Shown here piece by piece: positions 40,889-47,517 of a stretch of 47,517 nt of DNA. The notes below the pieces were generated by a model that saw only the letters and a program-made list of their open reading frames with translations, was not told where the DNA came from and did no database searches. The DNA lies in contig WGNH01000022.1 of the NCBI GenBank assembly GCA_016124665.1, positions 1 to 47,517 of the forward strand, given 5' to 3'. Numbering within the stretch: the first letter of the stretch is position 1; every line of letters starts with the position of its first letter. This DNA comes from Alphaproteobacteria bacterium. Lineage in GTDB: Bacteria > Pseudomonadota > Alphaproteobacteria > Caulobacterales > Maricaulaceae. The position numbers and the translations under genes are program-made.

Positions 40889-42270
40889 GACTGCCCCGAG
40901 AGCCAGGCATCAATATCCGACAGGGCGCGGGCGCTCATGGCGCGCTTGCGGGCGACGGACTTTTCCTTGCCGCGGATACGTTTGCCGTCCTCTGACTTCA
41001 GCGGCACCTCGATATCGGGGAAGAGGCCGAAATTGATATTCATGGGCTGGAAGCTGGCTTTCGGGCCGGACATGTGCCCGCCAGTGACATGGCGGATCAA
41101 CGCGCCGAAAGCAGTTGTTTCCGGCGGAGGTGACAGTGTCCGGCCGAGCCGTTCGGCGGCGGCAAAGCGGCCGGCCATCAATCCCATGGCAGCGCTTTCG
41201 ACATAGCCTTCCACGCCGATCACCTGTCCGGCAAAGCGCAGGGCGGGCCGGGATGTCAGCCGCAATTGGTGATCGAGCAATTTCGGCGAGTTCAGGAAAG
41301 TGTTGCGGTGAATGCCGCCAAGGCGGGCAAATTTCGCTCCCTCCAGTCCCGGTATCGTGCGGAAGATTTCACTCTGCGCGCCATATTTCAGCTTGGTCTG
41401 GAAGCCGACCATGTTGAACAGCGTGCCGAGCTGGTTGTCCTGCCTGAGCTGGACAACCGCATGGGGTTTCACATCCGGATTATGCCTGTTGGTCAGACCG
41501 CGCGGCTTCATCGGTCCGTGACGCAGGGTTTCCGGACCGCGTTCCGCCATTACCTCGATCGGCAGGCAGGCCTCGAAATAGGGCGTGTCCTTTTCCCAGT
41601 CCTTGAATTCGGTCTTGGGGCCGTCGAGAAGCGCCTGAATGAAGGCGTCATATTGCGCCCTGTCCATGGGGCAGTTGATGTAGGCGGCCTTGTCCGCCTC
41701 GGTCTCGCCCTTGTCATAGCGGGACTGCATCCAGGCAATGTCCATATTGATGCTGTCACGCTCGATGATCGGTGCAATGGCATCAAAAAAGGCGAGCGAA
41801 TCCTCTCCCGTCAGGTCCAGCACGGCTTTTGCCAGCGAGGGCGAGGTGAGGGGGCCGGTGGCAATGATCACGCTGTCCCAGTCGTCCGGCGGCAGGCCGG
41901 CAATCTCGCCGCGTTCGATGGTCACCAGAGGGTGTTCGGTCAGCGTCTTTGTAACGGCCTGGGAAAAGGCGTCGCGGTCGACGGCCATGGCTCCGCCGGC
42001 GGGTACCTGCACCTTGTCACCGATGGCCATGACCAGGCTGTTGGCGCGCCGCATCTCTTCATGCAGCAGGCCGACGGCATTGTTCTGCGCATCGTCGGAC
42101 CGGAAGGAGTTGGAACAGACCAGCTCGGCAAGGCCATCGGTCTGATGGGCCTCGGTTTTCCGCACTGGCCGCATTTCGTGGAGGATGACCGGCACGCCGG
42201 CGCTGGCCAGCTGCCAGGCGGCTTCCGATCCGGCCATTCCGCCGCCGATAATGTGAACTGGATGTGTCAT
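40885..42270 (-). CDS. trmFO: Methylenetetrahydrofolate-tRNA-(uracil-5-)-methyltransferase TrmFO
   Basis: 461 residues, folate- and FAD-dependent enzyme making ribothymidine at position 54 of tRNA. FAD-binding motif [13 protein letters not shown] (7-19), the catalytic Cys52 in [11 protein letters not shown], and the C-terminal [20 protein letters not shown] are intact. ATG at 42270 lies about one nucleotide from the predicted transcription start, so the mRNA may be leaderless. Confidence 0.97.
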   Translation of the reverse strand: MTHPVHIIGGGMAGSEAAWQLASAGVPVILHEMRPVRKTEAHQTDGLAELVCSNSFRSDDAQNNAVGLLHEEMRRANSLVMAIGDKVQVPAGGAMAVDRDAFSQAVTKTLTEHPLVTIERGEIAGLPPDDWDSVIIATGPLTSPSLAKAVLDLTGEDSLAFFDAIAPIIERDSINMDIAWMQSRYDKGETEADKAAYINCPMDRAQYDAFIQALLDGPKTEFKDWEKDTPYFEACLPIEVMAERGPETLRHGPMKPRGLTNRHNPDVKPHAVVQLRQDNQLGTLFNMVGFQTKLKYGAQSEIFRTIPGLEGAKFARLGGIHRNTFLNSPKLLDHQLRLTSRPALRFAGQVIGVEGYVESAAMGLMAGRFAAAERLGRTLSPPPETTAFGALIRHVTGGHMSGPKASFQPMNINFGLFPDIEVPLKSEDGKRIRGKEKSVARKRAMSARALSDIDAWLSGQS

Positions 42271-42277
42271 GCTGCGG

Positions 42278-42306
42278 CATATAACGGCTCAGTGCGTCCA
42301 ACCCAA
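42278..42306 (-). promoter_or_regulatory. Candidate trmFO promoter (leaderless arrangement)
   Basis: On the minus strand TTGGGT (42306-42301), a 17-nt spacer and TATATG (42283-42278). The usual 6-7 nt distance puts the first transcribed base at about 42271, directly before the trmFO ATG at 42270. No ribosome-binding site is seen upstream of that ATG, which agrees with leaderless translation. Confidence 0.4.
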
Positions 42307-42372
42307 GCGGTCTTCGCAATTTCGCGTGTAGCGTGTAGTGTGCCTGCTGTGTCTTCAGGACAGGGGAGTTGC

Positions 42373-43533
42373 ATGCATATTTTAACCGGGATTTTGACAA
42401 GCTTGATTCTGACGTTTGCTGTGGTCGCTCAGGGGCTGCCGCAAGACGTCGCTGATGCCTATCGCGCCTATGAAGCCGCTGTGGATGCGGAAAACTGGGC
42501 GGATGCGGCCTATCATTCCGAACGCGCCTGGCGCGCAGCAGAAACGGGTGATGTTGACGCCCCGACCACTACAATTCTTGCGGCGAATTACGGCGAGGTC
42601 GCGTTGATTGTCGGCAACAATGCCGGCGCGGCAGAAGCGTATGAGCGTGCGGCGGAGCTGATGGGCAGGCGTCATGACGATGTTGAAACACGGTCCAATT
42701 ACCTTCGGATGGCCGCGCAGGCGTATTATGTGGCTCAGGATTTTGCGAGAGCGCGTCGCCTTTCGGAGAACGCAACCAACGGATATGAACGATTGCCTCA
42801 GGGCGAAACGCGCGCGGCGGGACTTTACCAAAGTAATTTGCTGTCAGCCTTCTCTGTCATGAATGAGGGCGATTCAATTCGGGCTGGACGATATGCCCGC
42901 GAAGCGATGGAGGCATTGTCCGAGATCGGACCCGTGGCCAATAATGATACTGCCAGTTTGACGTTTCTCGCCGGACTTGCGGAAACCTTCAGGAATAATG
43001 CCGAGGAAGCGGGCTATTACTTTTCGTTGTCCGGCTACATCAATGAAGCCATTGGCAGTGAGGGGCGAACGGCTGAAATTGCCAACGCTTGGGCAAGCTA
43101 CGCGCGCGGCAATATTCCGGCGCGAAATCGGCCTGACCTGATCCGGCGTTTGCGCGATAGCGGCTATGAACCCGCCGGATGTGGCACGGCGTTACTCAAT
43201 TGCTCCGCGGAAGCTGATGAGCAGGAGCTGGTCAGCCGGTTTGGGCCAGATGCGGTTATCGTGCCGTCCGCGCCATTGCATCGTGAACCGCCACGTTATC
43301 CAGAGGAGGCCGCAATGGTCGGTCTCGAAGGAATTGCCCTGGTGATGTTCGATGTTGAAGCGGATGGCAGCGTCTCAAACGGTGAAGTGTTATACACTGT
43401 GCCTCATCCGATTTTTGGCGAAGCCGCCTTGGAAGCTCTTGAAAGGTGGGAATATTCACCCATGACCGTTGATGGGGTCGCGGTAAGGCGCGAGGGTGTT
43501 GTCACGCAATTCGGTTTCGAGATGAGCAATTGA
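42373..43533 (+). CDS. Secreted TPR-like protein with C-terminal TonB domain
   Basis: 386 residues. Signal peptide MHILTGILTSLILTFAVVAQ (cut about 20), then about 220 residues of helical, TPR-like repeats (AYEAAVDAENWADAAYHSERAW; AAEAYERAAELMGRR; DFARARRLSENATNGYERL). The last 90 residues form a TonB C-terminal domain: REPPRYPEEAAMVGLEGIALVMFDVEADGSVSNGEV, ending ALEALERWEYSPMTVDG. Unlike true TonB it has no N-terminal membrane anchor or proline-rich arm, so energy transfer is unlikely. GGGGAG ribosome-binding site. Overlaps the next gene by 4 nt (TTGA). Confidence 0.82.
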   Translation: MHILTGILTSLILTFAVVAQGLPQDVADAYRAYEAAVDAENWADAAYHSERAWRAAETGDVDAPTTTILAANYGEVALIVGNNAGAAEAYERAAELMGRRHDDVETRSNYLRMAAQAYYVAQDFARARRLSENATNGYERLPQGETRAAGLYQSNLLSAFSVMNEGDSIRAGRYAREAMEALSEIGPVANNDTASLTFLAGLAETFRNNAEEAGYYFSLSGYINEAIGSEGRTAEIANAWASYARGNIPARNRPDLIRRLRDSGYEPAGCGTALLNCSAEADEQELVSRFGPDAVIVPSAPLHREPPRYPEEAAMVGLEGIALVMFDVEADGSVSNGEVLYTVPHPIFGEAALEALERWEYSPMTVDGVAVRREGVVTQFGFEMSN

Positions 43534-44354
43534 TCGAATTTATTATATTCGCCGTTGCGGCCAGCTTGCAGGCTGCTTCGCCCGCTGGTGAGTGCGAAGC
43601 GATCGTCGATCAGTTGGAGGTCCGCCGGGCGATCCGCAGCGGCCAGCGTGACGCTGTCGTGCGGGCCGCCGAACTGGTCAGCGATTGCTCGGGAAATGAA
43701 GATTTGCTGATTTTCGCCGCCGAAGCCGCGTGGGATGAAGGCGATCTGGAAGCGGTTTCAGTGCTGACGGCCAGCATATTACGCCTGGTGTCGGATCGCG
43801 GCTGTGCATGGACACCGCTCGCGGCGCAGCTTGCGTTTACGAGCGGGTTCTCGCGTCTGGTGCGAGGTGATCGCGCTTACAGTTTTTATATGCATGCTGC
43901 TCTGCAGGCTCATGACGAAGCCGGCGGACTGACGCGCAACCAGCGTTTCGTTGCCGTCGAATATTCCGCTGATTTCGGGACATATCCACCAGACGATATT
44001 TTTTCGTTTGATAGCCCGTATATCGAACGGCCCTACCGGACAGATCCGGAGCGCTGCGGAGATCTGCCTCCGCTTCGCGTTAGATATGATGCGCCGCTAA
44101 CGGGTTATGTGGTGGGCGTTTTTGATGTGCGCACTGGCCGCCGCGGAGATGTGCGCGATATTCGGCCAATGCTGACCTATCCGGGCCGTCCGAGTGACGC
44201 ATTTCTACGCCGTTTTCGCCGGGTTCGCAGCCATTACATAAATCTGGATGACTATATGGTTTTGACCTTTGAGCCCTGTCTGTCGGGAATGTTCATTGCC
44301 GCTGACCAACCTGACATTTGTTTGAATGATCCGGGCTATGCCGAAACCGACTGA
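43530..44354 (+). CDS. Secreted protein of unknown function, coupled to the TPR-TonB protein
   Basis: 274 residues. It starts with a TTG overlapping the previous stop (TTGA); a weak signal peptide is visible (MIEFIIFAVAASLQAASPAGEC). The rest has helical repeat-like stretches (AVVRAAELVSDCSGNEDLLIFAAEAAWDEGD) and a C-terminal part, RVRYDAPLTGYVVGVFDVRTGRRGDVRDIRP followed by a PFxR-like FLRRFRRVRSHY, that loosely resembles the TonB C-terminal domain of its neighbour. Three cysteine-containing segments could form disulfides. No family recognised. The overlap implies joint translation with the upstream gene. Confidence 0.65.
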   Translation: MIEFIIFAVAASLQAASPAGECEAIVDQLEVRRAIRSGQRDAVVRAAELVSDCSGNEDLLIFAAEAAWDEGDLEAVSVLTASILRLVSDRGCAWTPLAAQLAFTSGFSRLVRGDRAYSFYMHAALQAHDEAGGLTRNQRFVAVEYSADFGTYPPDDIFSFDSPYIERPYRTDPERCGDLPPLRVRYDAPLTGYVVGVFDVRTGRRGDVRDIRPMLTYPGRPSDAFLRRFRRVRSHYINLDDYMVLTFEPCLSGMFIAADQPDICLNDPGYAETD

Positions 44355-44415
44355 ATATCCGCTATGCAGCAAATGACGCATTGCCGATTTGGGCGGGCAG
44401 GCTAGATTTGTGCGC

Positions 44416-45318
44416 ATGACACGGATTTCCTCTTTCACTGCCTTGCCGGGCGCGCTGGTCCGGACACTGGCCTTCTTCCGGCATCATCCCGGCCATGCCG
44501 CGCTGGCCGGGATTCTGCCCGGTTTTGCCGCCATCGCCCTGACCTGGCAGACCGGGGCTGTGACGAATGACAGCGTGGCCAATAACTGGGCGCTTTTCCT
44601 CCTCGCTTTCGCGGGCTGGTATGCCGCGATGACGCTGTCCCATGCGTCCATGTTCCGCATCGCCCTTCGCGGGCGTCCGTCCGGTTTTCTTGGCTATTCG
44701 CTGGGGGCGGATGAAGTGCGTCTGGCCGTGTCCTGGGCTCTGGTTTTCTTTCTTATCATCGTGGCGGCTGGCATTGCGCTGGTGATCTATGGGGCGCTGA
44801 TGGCGGCGGTGTCGATTGTTTCCCGCGATACAGCCGGGCTGACCCCGGAAGATCCGGCCGCGACCGGCAACATCCCGGACCTGACGGAATTCTACGGGGT
44901 CACGGAATGGAGTGTGGCGATCATTCTGGGTGCGGTTTTCGCAATACTGCTCGCCGGGTTTGCCGGCCGCCTGCTGCTGGCCCCCGCCGCGAGCATTGCG
45001 CGCCGCAAGGTGCAGGCGCTTTCGGTGATGATTTTCACCCGCAAGCGCGGCCTGGCCGTGGTGCTGGGCGCGATCCTCTGTTTTGTGCCTGCCGGGTTGC
45101 TGGTGCACGGGCTGGGGCTGTTCGCGGAGCAGGTATTCAATGCGCCGGTCCACCAGCCGGCCCGTCTGTTTGATGCGGGGGAATTTGCTGTCGACTGGCG
45201 GATCTATGTGCCGCTGGCCTTTCTGCATGGCTGGCTGGCCGCCTTTCTGACGGTGCCGCTTTTTGCCGGCTTTACCACCGCGCTCTACCGGGCGTGGGGC
45301 GGGGACGATCCAGCCTAA
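44416..45318 (+). CDS. Polytopic membrane protein, paralogue 1 of 3
   Basis: 300 residues, about six hydrophobic helices. Shares with the next two genes the cytosolic motif (F/Y)xLGxDExRL (here GYSLGADEVRLAVSW) followed by a long hydrophobic segment, and a second motif with arginine and an AP pair (GRLLLAPAASIARRKVQAL). No catalytic or transporter motif is seen. ATG at 44416 chosen; a TTG at 44389 would add 9 residues. Neither start has a clear Shine-Dalgarno sequence. Confidence 0.7.
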   Translation: MTRISSFTALPGALVRTLAFFRHHPGHAALAGILPGFAAIALTWQTGAVTNDSVANNWALFLLAFAGWYAAMTLSHASMFRIALRGRPSGFLGYSLGADEVRLAVSWALVFFLIIVAAGIALVIYGALMAAVSIVSRDTAGLTPEDPAATGNIPDLTEFYGVTEWSVAIILGAVFAILLAGFAGRLLLAPAASIARRKVQALSVMIFTRKRGLAVVLGAILCFVPAGLLVHGLGLFAEQVFNAPVHQPARLFDAGEFAVDWRIYVPLAFLHGWLAAFLTVPLFAGFTTALYRAWGGDDPA

Positions 45319-45382
45319 TATTCCCCCTGCCATTTGACCGTTTATCTGCGAAGATGCGTTCAGGACAAAAGGGGAGGTGTTC

Positions 45383-46363
45383 ATGGACACCCGGACGTAT
45401 AATTTCGGTAATGCCGTTTTCCATTTCTTCCATATTGCCGGCAAACAGCCCATGGCCGTGTTGTGGATTGCCCTGTGGCAGGCGCTGCTGACGGGTGGAC
45501 TTGCCTATCTGGCCTGGCTCACTCTCGGTGATTTCTACATCTGGATGTTCCAGCTGGCCGCGTCCGGCGCCGAACCCAGCGAGACAGAAATGCTCGCCCG
45601 CATGGGCGGCGTGATGGCGATGATGCCACTGATTTCCCTTGGCGGAATCGTGATCGCATTAATGGCGCAGGGGGCCTGGCTCCGCTTGCTGACCCGGCAG
45701 GAGATCGCGGCGGTCTTTCCGTTCCGTCTTGGCGGCGACGAGCTTCGTCTGCTGGTAACCAATCTCGGCCTGATCGCGGTCGGGATCGGGGCCTATTTTG
45801 CCTTCTCCTTTTTGATGGTCATCGCCGCTTTTGGTGCAGCTGCCGTCTTTTCGGAGGGAGGCGATGCCGCAGCCGGAGTGGCAGCGGGGCTGGTGGTAGG
45901 GATCGGCGTGCTGGCCTTTCTGGTGATTGCGGTTTTCCTGAGCGTGCGTCTGTCTGCGGCGCCTGCCCTGACGGTTCTGGAGAAACGCATTGCCTTCCCG
46001 GCCTGGGGGGCAACCAAGGGCGTCTTCTGGCCGGTGCTTGGCAGCTATATTCTGACAGCCATCATCATTTTCATCCTTTCATTCGTTGTCGGGAGTGTTG
46101 TGAATTTTGCCATGCTGGGGGCGATATGGCCGGTGCTGGGTGAATTCATGGAACTCGTTCAGGCCGGGCACGAGCCGGAACCGGAAGAGGTGCTGGCGAT
46201 ATTCGCCGAGACCCTGACCTCTGCCGGCACGATTACCGCGCTGGTCGCGGCAGGTTTGCTGTCGGTGCTCATGAGATCCTTTCTGGATGCGATCTGGCAT
46301 GGTGTCGGGGCGTATACGGCGCTGTCACTGCAGACCCGGCCTGTAGAGGATGCCCGCGGCTGA
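45383..46363 (+). CDS. Polytopic membrane protein, paralogue 2 of 3
   Basis: 326 residues, about six helices. Contains AAVFPFRLGGDELRLLVTNL, matching the motif of its neighbours, and VRLSAAPALTVLEKRIAFPAWGATKGVFWPVLGSYIL, a pattern seen in bacterial membrane domains that resemble the glycerophosphodiester-phosphodiesterase membrane family. ATG at 45383 with GGGGAGG 5 nt upstream. Function unknown. Confidence 0.72.
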   Translation: MDTRTYNFGNAVFHFFHIAGKQPMAVLWIALWQALLTGGLAYLAWLTLGDFYIWMFQLAASGAEPSETEMLARMGGVMAMMPLISLGGIVIALMAQGAWLRLLTRQEIAAVFPFRLGGDELRLLVTNLGLIAVGIGAYFAFSFLMVIAAFGAAAVFSEGGDAAAGVAAGLVVGIGVLAFLVIAVFLSVRLSAAPALTVLEKRIAFPAWGATKGVFWPVLGSYILTAIIIFILSFVVGSVVNFAMLGAIWPVLGEFMELVQAGHEPEPEEVLAIFAETLTSAGTITALVAAGLLSVLMRSFLDAIWHGVGAYTALSLQTRPVEDARG

Positions 46364-46433
46364 TGGCGCGCTTGAAGTCCGGTCCGGTCTGGTTTGAAAC
46401 TGTCAGCAGGAATCTGTCAGACCGGAGCCGGAC

Positions 46434-47339
46434 ATGACGCCGAAATTCGAAACCGGAAAAGCGCTGGGCTTTGCCATGGAAGTGTTCAGGGCGCGGCAGT
46501 CCGCTTTCCTCATTCTTGCCCTGTGGACCGCCGTATACGGGGCCGTGATGGGCGTGCTGGTGCTTCAGCAGGCCGGTGATGAGCTTGCCGAATATGTCCG
46601 CGTCAGCCAAGCCTTCAACAGCTCTGTGGGGCGTCCGGATACCAACCCGCAAGCGGTGATGGAGGCGATGGGGCAGTATCTTGCCGCTCTCCTGCCGTTT
46701 CTTGCAGTCGGTACTGTGGCTGGCGTGATTCTGGAAAGCGCCTGGCTGCGGCTTTTCGTGCGCGGCGAGGGCGGCGGAGTGTTCCCGTTCCGGCTGGGCC
46801 GCGATGAGGGCGTCTTCGCCCTGACGGCCCTGATCCTGACCATTATCGCTATTGCCGCCTTCTTTCTGGCCTCGATTGTCATCGTGCTGATCGTGACCGT
46901 GTTCGCGCTTGGCGGGCCCGCAGGGGCTGCCCTTGGCGGAGCCATCGGAATTCTGGCCCTGTTCACGCTGATGGCGGTTGTGGCCACTCATCTGTCGCCC
47001 GTGCTCGGGCTGAGCCTGCTGCAAGGCAAGCCGGCTATCGTAGAGGGTATACGCGGTGCGCGGCAGATGTTCTGGCCGCTGCTCGGTGCGCTGGCCGTTG
47101 CGATGCTGGCGTCTTTCCTCGCGAGCCTGATCACCGTCGGTCTGTTCGGGGCCATGCCGTTTGATCAATATGGCCGGATAGATGGCGGTGAGCCGGCTGG
47201 CATGCCGATCCTGTTCGGTTTCTATTTTTTTGCCCAACTGGTCGCGATCATACCCGCGGCGCTGCTGCGAGGTGCGGCGAGCTATACTGCCCTGCAGATT
47301 GACGCAGCCAACCGGCCGGCCTCGGACGCCTTTTCCTGA
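46434..47339 (+). CDS. Polytopic membrane protein, paralogue 3 of 3
   Basis: 301 residues, about six helices. Motifs GGVFPFRLGRDEGVFALTAL and THLSPVLGLSLLQGKPAIVEGIRGARQMFWPLLGAL correspond to those of the two preceding genes. The three lie head to tail with gaps of 64 and 70 nt. Its TGA stop abuts the uvrA stop within the palindrome TGATCA (47337-47342). Function unknown. Confidence 0.72.
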   Translation: MTPKFETGKALGFAMEVFRARQSAFLILALWTAVYGAVMGVLVLQQAGDELAEYVRVSQAFNSSVGRPDTNPQAVMEAMGQYLAALLPFLAVGTVAGVILESAWLRLFVRGEGGGVFPFRLGRDEGVFALTALILTIIAIAAFFLASIVIVLIVTVFALGGPAGAALGGAIGILALFTLMAVVATHLSPVLGLSLLQGKPAIVEGIRGARQMFWPLLGALAVAMLASFLASLITVGLFGAMPFDQYGRIDGGEPAGMPILFGFYFFAQLVAIIPAALLRGAASYTALQIDAANRPASDAFS

Positions 47340-47517
47340 TCAGGCGCTTTTCTTGCGCTTGCGGCGGGCGGCGTCGCGGTCGAGCATGGGCTTGAGATAG
47401 CGGCCGGTCCAGCTGGCCTCGACGCTGGCGACCTGTTCCGGTGTGCCTTCAGCGACGATTTCGCCACCGCCATCGCCCCCTTCAGGGCCGAGATCAATCA
47501 GCCAGTCGGCGGTCTTG
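47340..47517 (-). CDS. uvrA: UvrABC excinuclease subunit A, C-terminal end (partial)
   Basis: Only the last 58 codons are inside the window. They read [20 protein letters not shown], then [10 protein letters not shown] and TGRYLKPML, the highly conserved C-terminal end of UvrA, just after the second ATPase site, followed by a basic tail of Arg and Lys. UvrA recognises bulky DNA lesions and loads UvrB. The gene begins beyond the right edge. Confidence 0.95.
   Translation of the reverse strand, partial: KTADWLIDLGPEGGDGGGEIVAEGTPEQVASVEASWTGRYLKPMLDRDAARRKRKKSA

Noticed and set aside
41266-42372. Long N-terminal extension of the TPR-TonB frame across trmFO
   Set aside because: The extension is antisense to trmFO and has no signal peptide or domain; the ATG at 42373 follows a good GGGGAG site and starts a clear signal peptide.

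Overview
The window is a gene-dense, GC-rich (roughly 60 %) stretch of chromosome from an alphaproteobacterium, most likely a stalked or prosthecate marine type (Caulobacterales/Maricaulales, Hyphomonadaceae- or Maricaulaceae-like). Three things point there: a PopZ homologue sits between tolC and valS; the block dgt-SPOR-nagZ-scpA-scpB-tatA-tatB-tatC-serS-surE-pcm-nlpD-like-yajC-secD-secF has the alphaproteobacterial order; and the intergenic repeats are of the hairpin kind common in that group. I see no phage, insertion sequence, plasmid gene or CRISPR array. Nearly everything is chromosomal housekeeping; the clearest accessory item is a small Doc-type toxin-antitoxin module.

Layout. 1-5.7 kb: a hairpin repeat, then nadE and a Gfo/Idh/MocA oxidoreductase on the minus strand, then a plus-strand operon in which two related membrane proteins flank a medium-chain NADP oxidoreductase. 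5.7-8.1 kb: HU protein with a clean terminator, then an Atm1-type ABC exporter. 8.1-14.3 kb, minus strand: a secreted von Willebrand A protein with four internal repeats, and a two-gene RND efflux system. 14.4-15.4 kb: tRNA-Asn(GTT), a candidate small RNA terminator, an Mpo1-like membrane protein and tRNA-Cys(GCA). 15.4-21.1 kb: a degenerate Pcm paralogue, tolC, popZ, valS. 21.1-24.7 kb: repeats, a DUF3137 protein, xth, a small membrane protein, a nitroreductase and an ErpA-type Fe-S carrier. 24.7-38.6 kb: the conserved block named above, interrupted between serS and surE by the toxin-antitoxin pair. 38.6-42.3 kb: a PuuD-like membrane protein, sodB, a catalytically degenerate squalene/phytoene-synthase-like protein and trmFO. 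42.4-47.3 kb: two secreted proteins of unknown role (one with a TonB C-terminal domain), then three tandem paralogous membrane proteins. The window ends in the 3' end of uvrA.

How the genes fit together. The conserved block combines chromosome condensation (ScpA/ScpB), envelope work (SPOR protein, NagZ, NlpD-like LytM factor) and protein export (TatABC, YajC-SecDF), with many 4-nt ATGA stop/start overlaps suggesting translational coupling. The RND permease and adaptor lack an adjacent outer-membrane gene, and the TolC homologue about 2 kb away could supply one. PopZ next to tolC and valS matches the Caulobacter arrangement.

The most noteworthy structural signals are: four of the eight convergent gene pairs end in one shared CTAG in which the two stop codons overlap; a 10-bp hairpin that buries the whole Shine-Dalgarno sequence of the PuuD-like gene; a near-perfect 22-bp palindrome over the -10 box of the toxin-antitoxin operon; the missing argS and Mth938-type genes at positions where related genomes usually have them; and a probable unannotated small RNA near tRNA-Asn. 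I did not find a convincing wholly new multi-gene system. The least explained parts are the VWA repeat protein, the membrane-protein sandwich around the oxidoreductase, and the 42.4-47.3 kb secreted/membrane cluster.
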